From a bacterium (lineage in GTDB: Bacteria > Armatimonadota > Zipacnadia > Zipacnadales > UBA11051), in the NCBI GenBank assembly GCA_030604405.1, contig JAUVVY010000001.1, forward strand, positions 220,899 through 284,898: 64,000 nucleotides of DNA, given 5' to 3'. This document shows, one piece after another, positions 1 to 9,650 of this stretch (the stretch's first letter is position 1; the number at the start of each line of letters is the position of its first letter). Both the position numbers and the translations under genes were made by a program. Under the pieces are notes generated by a model. That model did not search any database. It had not been told where the DNA came from and was given only the letters and a program-made list of their open reading frames with translations.

Positions 1-2722
1 TTGATGCAATCCCGACCGTCGGTCGCGGCAATTGTAGTGTGCCCTGTTCAAATGCCAGGAAGTAGAAGCCTTCGTCCTTGGGCAGTGCGTCTTCGGCAAA
101 GTCCATGTACTCGCTTATCAGCTTGTAACTGCGGCTGGGTGGGTCATAGCGCCATATATAGTCCCGCGTGTAGCCAATGCTATTTGACGCAGCCAGATCC
201 ATCTCGGCTCCAAAGACGGTAACCATAGCGCCCGCGATCGGCATCTTCTCACCGTAGGGATTGCCGAACTGGTTCCAGCCCGCGGAGAAGTCCACAGAAA
301 CACTGCCCGGCGGCGCGGGGATGCCGCTGATGTTGAGCACCTTCGCAGTCGGGGTGCGATACCAGAAGCCCCGGCCAAGCTGCTGCTCCAGGAACGCAGC
401 GTTGGGCGACTCGGAATAGACGACATAGTCCCCGTCGTCGCCCAGAGTGGGATTCCAGCGGGCCAGTGACAGGTCGGCGGGGTCATCCACCCCGAAGATG
501 TCGCCCATGTTGCTGTTGTGGGGTACCGCGCCGATGGCGATCATGCTCAGCCCCGGCGCAAAGACGACCGTAAAGTTGGGGCTGGCGACGACCGGCCCCA
601 CACAGATAGCCTCGGTGATCTCGTTGGGCTCCAGCTCGTCGTCTTGGACGGTGACGGCGTAGTAATACTCCGTGCCGTCAACGACTTCTTCTTCAGCAGT
701 CTCGGGGTCGTCCTCGTCAACGTAGCTCTTCTGGTCGCCGTCGGTGATGATCGCTATCGGCTGTTCCAGGGCGGTTACATTAGTGAACGGCGCCTCGGCC
801 CGCCACACCCGGTAAGCCCCGAAGTCATCGGGCGGACTGTAACTGTTCCAACTCAGCGAGATAGCCCCGCCGTCATCACCTTGAACATCGTCGGCGACCA
901 GATCGCCCTCTTCAAGCGCCGCTGGCGCGGTGTCGTCGCGGGCTTCCGCGGCCATGGTCGGGTCGGTGAAGACTTCGGTGGAGGCGTCGCGAACGCCCAC
1001 ACGATAGTAGTATGGCGTGTAGTCAGTCACCGGGCTGTCCACATAGCTTGTGATGCCCGGGTCCAAGCTGGCCAACGTGACAAAAGAGGCTTCTTCGCCG
1101 GTTGCAGAGCGCTGCACCCGGTAGCCGATGACATCGTCGAAGCCTCTGCCGTCATCAGCCGATGGCGACCATGCCACCGAGATGCTGCCGCCGTCATCGT
1201 TGGGTGTGTCGTAGGCTGCAACAGTGCGTGGCAGTGCAGGTGGGATGTCCTGCAGGCAGTTCTGGGTATTGACCCGCCCCGCCCCCATCATGCCCACGAA
1301 GCTGGGGTTCATGTCATCTATGTTGTCCGCGGCAGCCCTGATCTGCTTGACAATTCCGGCAGGAGGCATTGCCGGGAAATGCGCCTGAATCAGGGAGACG
1401 AGGCCGGCAACCACGGGACAGGCCATCGAGGTGCCACTCGCGCTTGCGTAAGGATTGATGAAACCGAGTTCCGGCTGGTCAGGATCGTAATAGTACGTAC
1501 TAAGGATATCCTGTCCGGGGGCCATGACATCCACGAAGTTGCGCGATGAGCTGTCAAGGTTACTGAAGTATGTGACACCGTCGTAGCGGTCGGTGGCGCC
1601 GACGCCGATGACGTTGTTGTCGGTAAACTCGGGCCCGTCGTTACATACTGGTGACATCCAGTATCGCGGGTCGTCTGTGAACGCGTAGCCGTAATTGCCG
1701 GCGGCGGCGACTACGGTGACGCCGGCTTCTACGGCATCGACAATCACCTGGGTCCATTGCTCATCATAACCCCCAGCGAGGCTGAGGCTGATTACCCCCG
1801 CGCCGTTGGCGACCGCGTATTGGACGCCGGCTATAATGGTGCTGCTGAACGCGCCACCGTCGTCGGCGAATACCTGGACGGCCATCAGCCGGCAGTTCCA
1901 GTCATGACCGGCCACGCCCTCGCTGTTGTTAGTCATCGCGCCGATAATGCCCGCACAATGGCTACCGTGAGCTGCAGTATCATCCACATAGCCGTTTTCG
2001 TCGTCATCCTCGCCGTTTGGTGTCGGCATCGGGTTATTGTTGTTCTCGGCAAAGTTCCAGCCGTACACGTCATCTATGTAACCGTTGGCGTCATTATCCA
2101 CACCATCGTCGGGGATCTCGCCCTCGTTGATCCATATCCGAGCCATGAGGTCGGGATGGTCTAGATCAATGCCGCTGTCAACTACCGCGACGATGGAGGT
2201 TGTGCTGCCGGTCTGCACGTCCCAGGCCTCCTCAGCGTGAATCAGAGGCCAGTGCCACTGCTGGCTGTACCTGGGGTCGTTGGGAACGCGCAAAAGATAC
2301 ATGAGCCGGTCAGGAGAAGCCAGCCCTACCTCGGGCCTGCCGTTGAAGTCATCAACGGCTTCGACGACGCCTTGGCCGGCGGGGAGTTCGAGCAAGAAGA
2401 GCTCGCCGTCGGGATAGGTGCGGAGAATGCTGGTGCCCGTGTCCGCAAGCAGCGCCTCCACTTCGGCTGGTGTTATGCCCGTGCGCATGCGCACGAGTAT
2501 CTGGCCGGACGCCGCCAGATCAGGAACTGTGCGCACAGTGCCCCCCGGGCCGGGAGCTCTTAACATGCGAGGGGAGACTTGCTCCAGCCTCACCTCGCGC
2601 CCCATCTGAGCCACAGCCGCCTGCGTGATCAGTGTGGACAATACGATCGCAACCAATAGGGCGCGTACACACAAACGCCCAACGCCAGTTTCTGGCCTCA
2701 GTACTCGGCCGGAGTTGATCAC
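1..2722 (-). CDS. Subtilisin-like (S8) serine protease with C-terminal fibronectin-III-like repeats, secreted; 3' end beyond window
   Basis: Manual minus-strand translation from GTG at 2722 (AGGAGG upstream): signal-like N-terminus, VAVVDSGIDLDHPDL (Asp), HGSHCAGI (His), SGTSMACPVVAGL (Ser). Not in the ORF list because it is open at the window edge. Confidence 0.88.
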   Translation of the reverse strand, partial: MINSGRVLRPETGVGRLCVRALLVAIVLSTLITQAAVAQMGREVRLEQVSPRMLRAPGPGGTVRTVPDLAASGQILVRMRTGITPAEVEALLADTGTSILRTYPDGELFLLELPAGQGVVEAVDDFNGRPEVGLASPDRLMYLLRVPNDPRYSQQWHWPLIHAEEAWDVQTGSTTSIVAVVDSGIDLDHPDLMARIWINEGEIPDDGVDNDANGYIDDVYGWNFAENNNNPMPTPNGEDDDENGYVDDTAAHGSHCAGIIGAMTNNSEGVAGHDWNCRLMAVQVFADDGGAFSSTIIAGVQYAVANGAGVISLSLAGGYDEQWTQVIVDAVEAGVTVVAAAGNYGYAFTDDPRYWMSPVCNDGPEFTDNNVIGVGATDRYDGVTYFSNLDSSSRNFVDVMAPGQDILSTYYYDPDQPELGFINPYASASGTSMACPVVAGLVSLIQAHFPAMPPAGIVKQIRAAADNIDDMNPSFVGMMGAGRVNTQNCLQDIPPALPRTVAAYDTPNDDGGSISVAWSPSADDGRGFDDVIGYRVQRSATGEEASFVTLASLDPGITSYVDSPVTDYTPYYYRVGVRDASTEVFTDPTMAAEARDDTAPAALEEGDLVADDVQGDDGGAISLSWNSYSPPDDFGAYRVWRAEAPFTNVTALEQPIAIITDGDQKSYVDEDDPETAEEEVVDGTEYYYAVTVQDDELEPNEITEAICVGPVVASPNFTVVFAPGLSMIAIGAVPHNSNMGDIFGVDDPADLSLARWNPTLGDDGDYVVYSESPNAAFLEQQLGRGFWYRTPTAKVLNISGIPAPPGSVSVDFSAGWNQFGNPYGEKMPIAGAMVTVFGAEMDLAASNSIGYTRDYIWRYDPPSRSYKLISEYMDFAEDALPKDEGFYFLAFEQGTLQLPRPTVGIAS

Positions 2723-3030
2723 GGTAGATCTCCTCCTGTTGCTTTGTTCTGGCTTCTCTCGAAGGACGAAGTAGCCCTGATAGTATAACCTATCGAAGCA
2801 CGTGTCAACAAGTAGAGTATTAGATAGACTCAAGGATGTATTGACGTCGAGTAGCTGAATCTGTATCATGTATGGTGTTGTCTGCAAGAAAATCTGAGAT
2901 GGGCGCCTGCGGGCAAGACCTGAATCAGGGTGGGGAACAAAGGAAACAAGCCCTGGCATTTTGCGAAATGTCGCAGGTTAGAGGCCCAGAAGTGCGGCGC
3001 CGCAAACACTGTCTGGGAGGGACAGATGAG

Positions 3031-4068
3031 ATGAAAAAGTATGTAGTGCCGATGATGGTGGTACTGGCCTTTGTGATTGCGGCCTGTGCCAGCGCCCAGG
3101 GCAACTGGGCGGAGAGAGTCAGCATATCTGGCTATTTGCAGTTCAGGTATGAGGGCGGCGACGAGCTGCCTGCGACGATGGATGATCCGGAGGACTTCAG
3201 TCTCCGCCGCGCCTTCTTCAACATCGCGGCGAGTGCCGGCGACAGAACTAACGTGGTATTGACACTCGCGACGTTCGACCGCCTTGAGGACGTAGGCGCT
3301 CTCAACTACAGCACCGACGATCTGATCGTGTACAACCTGTTTATTGACTACCAAATCAATGATCAGTGGTCAGCCAGGTTCGGCCAGGTTCCGACCTACT
3401 TCGGCCTGGAGACGTGGCAGCAGTCCTGCGATCGGCTCGCACTGGAGCGGGCGATGATCCTGGAGGGCGATTGGGCCGGCAGCAACGCGTCGGGCTTCTA
3501 CTTCCTGGGCCCCTCTGACCGCGGTGTGTGGCTGAAACGTGCCGGCGAAGAGAGACAGCCAGATGTCTATCTAGGTGTATGCAACGGCCAGGGCCGCGCC
3601 AGGGACGTCAACAGCAGCAAGAACTACACCGTGGACCTGAAGTGGGAGCGCGACTGGGGTATCTGTGGCGTGAGCTGGTTTGACGGCGACTTGACGGTCG
3701 GCCCTCCCATCGGGGAGCAGTCCCGCGATGCCATCAACGCTTACGTGAAGTTCATGCGCGGCCCCTGGGACGTTCAGGCCGAATGGGCCGACGGCACGAT
3801 GTTCGGCTTCGACCGCGACGGCTGGTATATCCAGGTGGCCAAGGTCCAGGAGGCCAAGGATTGGACACCTTATTTGAAATATGAGGAGCTCAATTCTGCG
3901 GGTCCGGGCACCCCGCTGGACTATGAGGCCATCCACGCCGGTGTCGCCTGGCAGCTCGACGGTAACAACGAGGTAACGCTGCAAGTCTCGGACATTGACT
4001 ATACGCCGGGCGCCGGTCCGACCACGGAAGCGGTTAAGTTCGGCCTTTCGTGGCAGGCCGGATTCTAA
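3031..4068 (+). CDS. Outer-membrane porin-like beta-barrel protein
   Basis: Signal peptide MKKYVVPMMVVLAFVIAACASA; GYLQFRYE...FSLRRAFFNI resembles phosphate-selective porin O/P type; GGGAGG RBS before ATG 3031. Confidence 0.7.
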   Translation: MKKYVVPMMVVLAFVIAACASAQGNWAERVSISGYLQFRYEGGDELPATMDDPEDFSLRRAFFNIAASAGDRTNVVLTLATFDRLEDVGALNYSTDDLIVYNLFIDYQINDQWSARFGQVPTYFGLETWQQSCDRLALERAMILEGDWAGSNASGFYFLGPSDRGVWLKRAGEERQPDVYLGVCNGQGRARDVNSSKNYTVDLKWERDWGICGVSWFDGDLTVGPPIGEQSRDAINAYVKFMRGPWDVQAEWADGTMFGFDRDGWYIQVAKVQEAKDWTPYLKYEELNSAGPGTPLDYEAIHAGVAWQLDGNNEVTLQVSDIDYTPGAGPTTEAVKFGLSWQAGF

Positions 4069-4093
4069 GGGCTACGGCCCTGCAAAGTGCGAG

Positions 4094-4122
4094 GAGGCCG
4101 GCATCAAGCCGGCCTCTTTTTC
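4094..4122 (+). terminator. Rho-independent terminator
   Basis: GAGGCCGGC-ATCAA-GCCGGCCTC followed by TTTTTCT just after the porin stop. Confidence 0.85.
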
Positions 4123-4140
4123 TGTGTGTTCGCGTCGGAA

Positions 4141-5205
4141 TCAGAAGATGTACACAGGCATGCCGACGGGGACCATTTGGTACAGGATCTTAGCATCGCC
4201 GCGGTGCTGGCGAATGCAGCCGTGCGAGGCCGGGCCGCCCAGCCGGCGATAGAAGCGCGGCGAGGTGGCGTGAATGCCGTGGCTGCCGGTGGAGGTAATC
4301 TGCAGCCAGTAGGGCATCGGGCAGTGGTATGCACGACTCCATGCGCAGGGGTCCTTGCGAAATACCTTACCCATCGCGCCTCGTCGCCTGTCGTATGAGC
4401 CCGGGTGCATCAGAGGCGTCCAGTAGCCCCCGCGCCCCGTGGACACCATGTGCATGCGTTTGACGCGCGCGTCAACGTAATAGTACAGCCGCTGCTTGCG
4501 CTTGATTATCGCGACGCACGTAGAAGCAATGTTGGCAAGCTCTCTAGGGCGGAACCGCACGCCGATTTCGTCGGAGGCCAACAGCTTGCTGCCCGCGTCG
4601 TAGCCGGCGATGCGGATGCGAAAGGCGGAGCTGTCCATCCACGGCACCGCTGCCCAGCGGAATTGGCCATCGTTGGCGATCATCGGAGTGACCAGAGCGC
4701 CAAAGCGGCCTCGGGAGCGGCCCGCCAGCTTGCAACGGTCGTAATAATAGTAGATGCGCACTTGCGCGATGGGCCGGCTAGCCAGCCATCTGAGCGTGAC
4801 CGGCGCGCCCTCGATCCACTCCTCCTCAGGCTGGGGGGAGATGAAGACTATGCGGGGCTCGCCCAGCAGATCGGGCTCAATCCGTAACAGCGCCAGATCG
4901 GCGCGGCTCGAGGCGGGCGGCAGATCGTCAATATCGCCCATCCATGTCGGCTGCTCAAAGCCCTGCGCGACCGGGTCATCCGGCGGCAATGGCTCGACCG
5001 GCAAGTCTTCCTCGGCGCGGCTGACAGTCGCGGCCTGCGCCGACTCGGGTGTCCCTACCTCGTCTTGCTGCAGTGTGTAGGCGGGGTGAAATTCCTGGTC
5101 CGCCGGCAACGGCTCGACCGCAACATCGCTGCTCTGCGGGGCAACAGCAGCTCCCGCAAAAACCAGCGCAGTGATGACTATAGCCAGTGCTCTTGACAAT
5201 AACAT
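4141..5205 (-). CDS. L,D-transpeptidase (YkuD) family protein
   Basis: C-terminal HGIHATSPRFYRRLGGPASHGCIRQHRGDAKILYQMVPVGMPVYIF contains the YkuD HGx...SHGCIR motif. Confidence 0.88.
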   Translation of the reverse strand: MLLSRALAIVITALVFAGAAVAPQSSDVAVEPLPADQEFHPAYTLQQDEVGTPESAQAATVSRAEEDLPVEPLPPDDPVAQGFEQPTWMGDIDDLPPASSRADLALLRIEPDLLGEPRIVFISPQPEEEWIEGAPVTLRWLASRPIAQVRIYYYYDRCKLAGRSRGRFGALVTPMIANDGQFRWAAVPWMDSSAFRIRIAGYDAGSKLLASDEIGVRFRPRELANIASTCVAIIKRKQRLYYYVDARVKRMHMVSTGRGGYWTPLMHPGSYDRRRGAMGKVFRKDPCAWSRAYHCPMPYWLQITSTGSHGIHATSPRFYRRLGGPASHGCIRQHRGDAKILYQMVPVGMPVYIF

Positions 5206-5253
5206 CAGCCTCGAGATGTGCAGAATCTGTTGCGAGTATTGCTGGCTCGGTGG

Positions 5254-6216
5254 CTACAACGGCTGACGCGCCAACTGCTCGACTTCCTGCCACGTCGGCA
5301 AGGACTGCATGTCAGCACAGCGGCTGATGCGCAGCGACGCAGCGTCACAGGCGATGCGTCCGATCTGGTGCGGTGGCAGGCCCGCCAGATACGCGGCGAC
5401 AAGCCCGGCATGGAAAGTGTCGCCGGCGCCGATGTCGTAGGTTACCTCTACCCGCCTGGCCGCGATAGTGTGCAGCTCGCCTTCTCCATATAGATATGCC
5501 CCGTTTTCGCCATCGGTAATCGCAATCAGCTCGGGCCCCATTTCAGCAATTGCGGCCGCCGCCTCGGTGGGATCGCGCGTACCAGTGAACAGCAGCGCCT
5601 CCTCGCGGTTCATCAGCACAATGTCGGCCAGCGCAAAAGCCTGCTGCTGGATCTCGGCGATCTGTTCGGCCGGCGCCTGCCATGAGCCGGGGCGATAATT
5701 GAGCGCATAAACCACCTCCTGCCCGGCAGCCCTGGCATTTCGTGCCGCCTGCATGGTGGCATCCCGCAGCGGCTGCTTGCGGATTGTGGCCTCACTGAAG
5801 TCGAAAATCTGCGCCCGTCCAATAGTCTCCGGGCCGAGTTCCTCTGCCCGCAAGCTGGCCATCGGGTCGCAATAGCCGGCAAATCGGTAGAAATAGAATC
5901 GCTTGGCCCCGGCCTGATCCATCCAGCAGAAGGACACGGGGGTAAGCTGCCCCTCCACGGCGCGCGCAAGGCCCTCGGTTACCACCCCGAAGCTGTTGAG
6001 CTTGCCCAGCAGCCACTGTCCCAGTTCATCGTCGCCAACACGGGTGATGAAGCCGGTCTTGATCCCCAACCGCGCCAGGGCGGTGGCGAAATTCGATGCA
6101 GCCCCGGATGGCAGGGCCAGGTACTCATCGGCCCGGGTCAGGTCGAGTCCGCTCTGCTGCGGGGTCATCTCCACCAGGCACGAGCCCAGCGCGATTACCT
6201 GCAAATCCGGCGTCAA
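5254..6216 (-). CDS. PfkB-family carbohydrate kinase
   Basis: N-terminal ALGSCLVEMTP..GAASNFATALARLG and C-terminal YDIGAGDTFHAGLVAAYLAG (PfkB signature 2). Confidence 0.88.
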   Translation of the reverse strand: MTPDLQVIALGSCLVEMTPQQSGLDLTRADEYLALPSGAASNFATALARLGIKTGFITRVGDDELGQWLLGKLNSFGVVTEGLARAVEGQLTPVSFCWMDQAGAKRFYFYRFAGYCDPMASLRAEELGPETIGRAQIFDFSEATIRKQPLRDATMQAARNARAAGQEVVYALNYRPGSWQAPAEQIAEIQQQAFALADIVLMNREEALLFTGTRDPTEAAAAIAEMGPELIAITDGENGAYLYGEGELHTIAARRVEVTYDIGAGDTFHAGLVAAYLAGLPPHQIGRIACDAASLRISRCADMQSLPTWQEVEQLARQPL

Positions 6217-6379
6217 TATACCTATCCCTTTGACACTGTGAATATCTGCGGATAGGGTAACCTATTCGCTAGCCGGCTGGCCGTCACCTGCCGCGATAGT
6301 TCGTACAAGACAGGACTCACTGGCAGTACGGGCGAATCCATTAGGGGGAAGTAGTTGTTCAGGAAGGGAATGGCGGAAC

Positions 6380-8995
6380 ATGCAATATCGCATTTGCATA
6401 ATTGTCGCACTGCTCTCGATCTGCGCCGCAGGGCCGATCTGGGCTCAGGCTGCGAATGAGAATCTGCTGGCTAACCCGGACCTGGCCAGGAATATTGAAG
6501 GCTGGGTGCGGCATGAGGGCACGAGACTGCAATGGGATGAGGCACGCGGCAAGGCGGCGCCGGGCAGCCTGATGGTGCCGGGCGAGGGCGGCAGGCAAGC
6601 AGCGGTGCAGCAAATCGAGCTCGCCGAGCCGTACAACTGCCTGGAGTTCTCAGGCTGGTGCTATTGCGAGCGTGTGGACGGCGATAAGCCCATGGCAGCT
6701 CTGGATATCGGCATCACGCTGGACAATGGACAGCTTGTATGGTTTGTGCCGATGGGTGCAAAATTGTCCAAGGGCGCGACAGACTGGCAGCAGCTTGCTG
6801 GCCGCTATCTGGCTCCTGAGGGGCGCAAAGTTGCAAGCCTCAAATTCTTCTGCCTCAACTACCGCAACAGTGCGCCGGCGTGGTTTGATGATCTGTCTTT
6901 ACGAGCCTCGCAACTGAAAGTCGAAGCCGCCGAGGTCACTATCCTGGCGGCAATGAGTGTTGAGGGCAAAGAGCGCGAGGCCAGTTTGCGGGCTCTGGGC
7001 GAGTCGATGGGCCAGGAGCTGGCCACGTCGCCGTTGGTGCCGTCGGCGGACGAATGCAAGTTACTGATCGTGCCCGAGTGGGAGAACAGTGACAGGTTCC
7101 TGGAGCAGGTTAAGACCTTTTCATACAGCGGCGGCCGCGTGCTTTTGGCCGACCTGCCGACTGAAGGCACCGGGCTGGCGATGTGGTATTGGCTCTTTGG
7201 CGGCGTCCAGAGAGACGAAATAGTTGCCGACAGCAGTGGGATGGCTGCGGCATGGGCGCCGGAGTACGAGCCGTCATCTCAACAGCTTGCCGAGGCCATG
7301 AAGAGTGTGCTGGCCGCCGAGCCAAAGTTGCCGCCGGTGCCAGAGCCGGCCGCAGCTTGGCCTGCCCCGAAGTTGAGCTTTGACAAGCACGCGGTGTACG
7401 TTGACGGCAGGCCGACACTGCTTTTTGCCGCCGGGGCGTACAGTGTGGGCGCGGACTCGACCGACCCGCCTGCCGACATGGCTGAGTTTGCCGAATTGGG
7501 CATGAACGGGGTCGTGCTGTACGTAAAGACCGACTATCCTGTCGAGGATTTGGGCAGCGTACTGGATGCGGCCCACGAGCACGGCCTGTATTGCCTGCTT
7601 TATCTCCGACACGGGCGTGGTACGCATCATCCCGGTCGTCCGTGGCGGGCCGAGTGGATTGCGAAATTCTCCGCGCTGGCCGGTCACCCGGCGTTCCTGG
7701 CCTGGCTCACCGGCGACGATGTGTTTGGCCGCCACCAGGATATGATGATCCGCACACGAGAGTTAATCCGGCACTATGACAAACGCGCGCTGATCTGCAT
7801 GACGCTGATGGACCTGCGCAGGCCGGAGCGACTCGAGCCGCCACACTGGCGACGCTGGGACGAAGCCTTCGACTTCCCGGTGCCCTACGTCTATACCTTA
7901 CAGCGCGGCGAGGGTTTTCGGACAGCCAGCGCCATGCTGGGCGGTCTGATTGACCTGCAGCGCCTCAGTGACAACGCCGCCGAATGTTTCCCCGAAATGC
8001 CGCACTTTCAGTGGGTCCAGGCGCACATGCAGCAAGATATGTGGAAGAAGCTGGGCCTGGCGGTGCAGGAGCGGTGGCTGCCCACGCCCCAGCAGCAGGC
8101 GTTGCTGGTATTGCATGCGCTTGCAGGCGGCGCCGACGGTCTGCTCTATTTCATGCATCGGTCTATCACCGCGCAGGCAGGGGGGCTGGGTCGCCGCTGG
8201 CAGCTTAAGGTGCTGCATCACCAGCTCAAGCCGATTTCTGAAATCCTACTGCTGGGTGAGAAGCAGCATCTGGAGGTTGAAGGCGAAGCGGCCGCGACCC
8301 TGTTTGATACCGGCCAGCAGGCGGTCATTCTACTGCGCCGCGTGCATGATTTCGACCAGGCGCAGGTCAATATCGGCAGCCCGGTCGCGCTTACTCTAAA
8401 GCTGCCAGAGAAGTTCAACGGCAAGCGCTTCGTGCGAGTCACGCCGCTGGGCACGGAGGCATCGGCGACCGTACTGGATGCGAAGCTGACATTTGAGGCT
8501 TTTGTCGGCTGGGAGATTCTGGCGGCCTCAGCCAATGAGGATGACATAGCCGGCTGGGATGCGGCACTGCACGAGAATTCGGCGGCCATCCGCGAGGCTG
8601 TTATCGAGATTCTACGGGATACCTATCTGAAGACGCAGGCGGTGATACAGGTGCTGGGCAAAGCCGACCTGACCTCGCCCCAGGCACGGGAATTGATGAA
8701 GGAATTCGCGGATTTGGAGGGCTTTCTGCCGCAGGCGGACCTGCCAGCCGATGAATTTGTGCAGCTTGCCGAGGCGCTGCGCCGCGTACTTGGCCGAGTG
8801 CAGGAGGCGCATCTGTCTCAGGCGGGCGCTTTCTGGGCTGCCCGCTCGAAGGAGCCTCTGCCTGAGGCGGCTCGCACTTTCTATGGGCTGCCTTACTTCT
8901 ATCAGCTAGCCGGGACCAATCTGGGTTACGAGCCGGGCCTGATGGGTAAGATGATTGCGGAGTCGAGATCGCAGGACGCGGACAAAGAGCGCTGA
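6380..8995 (+). CDS. Secreted glycoside-hydrolase-like (TIM-barrel) protein with N-terminal carbohydrate-binding-like region
   Basis: Signal peptide; N-terminal jelly-roll-like NLLANPDLARNIEGW...; central LFAAGAYSVG...FAELGMNGVVLY...AWLTGDDVFG resembles GH2/GH42-type barrels. Confidence 0.55.
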   Translation: MQYRICIIVALLSICAAGPIWAQAANENLLANPDLARNIEGWVRHEGTRLQWDEARGKAAPGSLMVPGEGGRQAAVQQIELAEPYNCLEFSGWCYCERVDGDKPMAALDIGITLDNGQLVWFVPMGAKLSKGATDWQQLAGRYLAPEGRKVASLKFFCLNYRNSAPAWFDDLSLRASQLKVEAAEVTILAAMSVEGKEREASLRALGESMGQELATSPLVPSADECKLLIVPEWENSDRFLEQVKTFSYSGGRVLLADLPTEGTGLAMWYWLFGGVQRDEIVADSSGMAAAWAPEYEPSSQQLAEAMKSVLAAEPKLPPVPEPAAAWPAPKLSFDKHAVYVDGRPTLLFAAGAYSVGADSTDPPADMAEFAELGMNGVVLYVKTDYPVEDLGSVLDAAHEHGLYCLLYLRHGRGTHHPGRPWRAEWIAKFSALAGHPAFLAWLTGDDVFGRHQDMMIRTRELIRHYDKRALICMTLMDLRRPERLEPPHWRRWDEAFDFPVPYVYTLQRGEGFRTASAMLGGLIDLQRLSDNAAECFPEMPHFQWVQAHMQQDMWKKLGLAVQERWLPTPQQQALLVLHALAGGADGLLYFMHRSITAQAGGLGRRWQLKVLHHQLKPISEILLLGEKQHLEVEGEAAATLFDTGQQAVILLRRVHDFDQAQVNIGSPVALTLKLPEKFNGKRFVRVTPLGTEASATVLDAKLTFEAFVGWEILAASANEDDIAGWDAALHENSAAIREAVIEILRDTYLKTQAVIQVLGKADLTSPQARELMKEFADLEGFLPQADLPADEFVQLAEALRRVLGRVQEAHLSQAGAFWAARSKEPLPEAARTFYGLPYFYQLAGTNLGYEPGLMGKMIAESRSQDADKER

Positions 8996-9037
8996 GGCGA
9001 ACCGCTGAGAACGACTGGACCGGCACCACGCATTTCT

Positions 9038-9067
9038 TTGTCATAACGGGTGTTCTTGTGGTAAAAT
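9038..9067 (+). promoter_or_regulatory. Candidate sigma70-type promoter upstream of the E2/Ubl operon
   Basis: TTGTCA-N18-TAAAAT, about 60 bp before ATG 9126. Confidence 0.4.
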
Positions 9068-9125
9068 GACTCAAACTGAACTTTGCACTGCTTCATCCGA
9101 TTCTCTCCTCTGAGGATGCTGTTGT

Positions 9126-9626
9126 ATGAAAAGATCTACGGCTGAAAGGCGAAGCAGCCCACGGCTGCGGCGGCTGTGGGCTGATTATATGGCCCTGAAC
9201 GAACTGGTCAAGCTGAGCGATCTTATCGAGATCGCTCCCGGTGGCGACCCGGCGGACCGCTACCGGGTGCTTTATCGCTGCCGGAGTCTGGTAATCGTAA
9301 CAGGCCAAGATGCCCCGGAGGTTTCAGAGCGGCACATCTGTGATATCTATCTGCACCGCGACTACCCGCAGCGGCCGCCGTACTTGATCTGGCGCACCTC
9401 CATCTTCCATCCCAACATCATGCCGCCCGAACGCGGCGGGGCGGTATGCATCGGCGGCTGGAGCCCCAGTGAGAGCCTGCCCAACCTTGTCTTGCGAGTC
9501 GGGGAAATGATACAGTATAGAAACTTTGACCTCGATGATGTGCTCAACGAGGAAGCCGTGAAGTGGGCCAAGTATCATCAGGACCAGTTTCCGATTGACG
9601 ACAGGCCACTCGCGCCTGGTCACTAA
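9126..9626 (+). CDS. Ubiquitin-conjugating enzyme (E2/UBC)-fold protein, copy A
   Basis: IYLHRDYPQRPPYLIWRTSIFHPNIMPPERGGAVCIGGWSPSESLPNLVLRVGEMIQYRNFDLDDVLNEEAVKWA: E2 hallmarks YPxxPP, HPN, candidate catalytic Cys, Trp, LN-EA. Confidence 0.88.
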   Translation: MKRSTAERRSSPRLRRLWADYMALNELVKLSDLIEIAPGGDPADRYRVLYRCRSLVIVTGQDAPEVSERHICDIYLHRDYPQRPPYLIWRTSIFHPNIMPPERGGAVCIGGWSPSESLPNLVLRVGEMIQYRNFDLDDVLNEEAVKWAKYHQDQFPIDDRPLAPGH

Positions 9627-9650
9627 TAAGAACCCGTGGAGGCGATAGTC

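Noticed and set aside
518-1549. Long + strand ORF (343 aa) and others in 1-2600
   Set aside because: Antisense to the subtilisin-like protease, whose minus-strand translation has all catalytic motifs; + translations have no recognisable domains.
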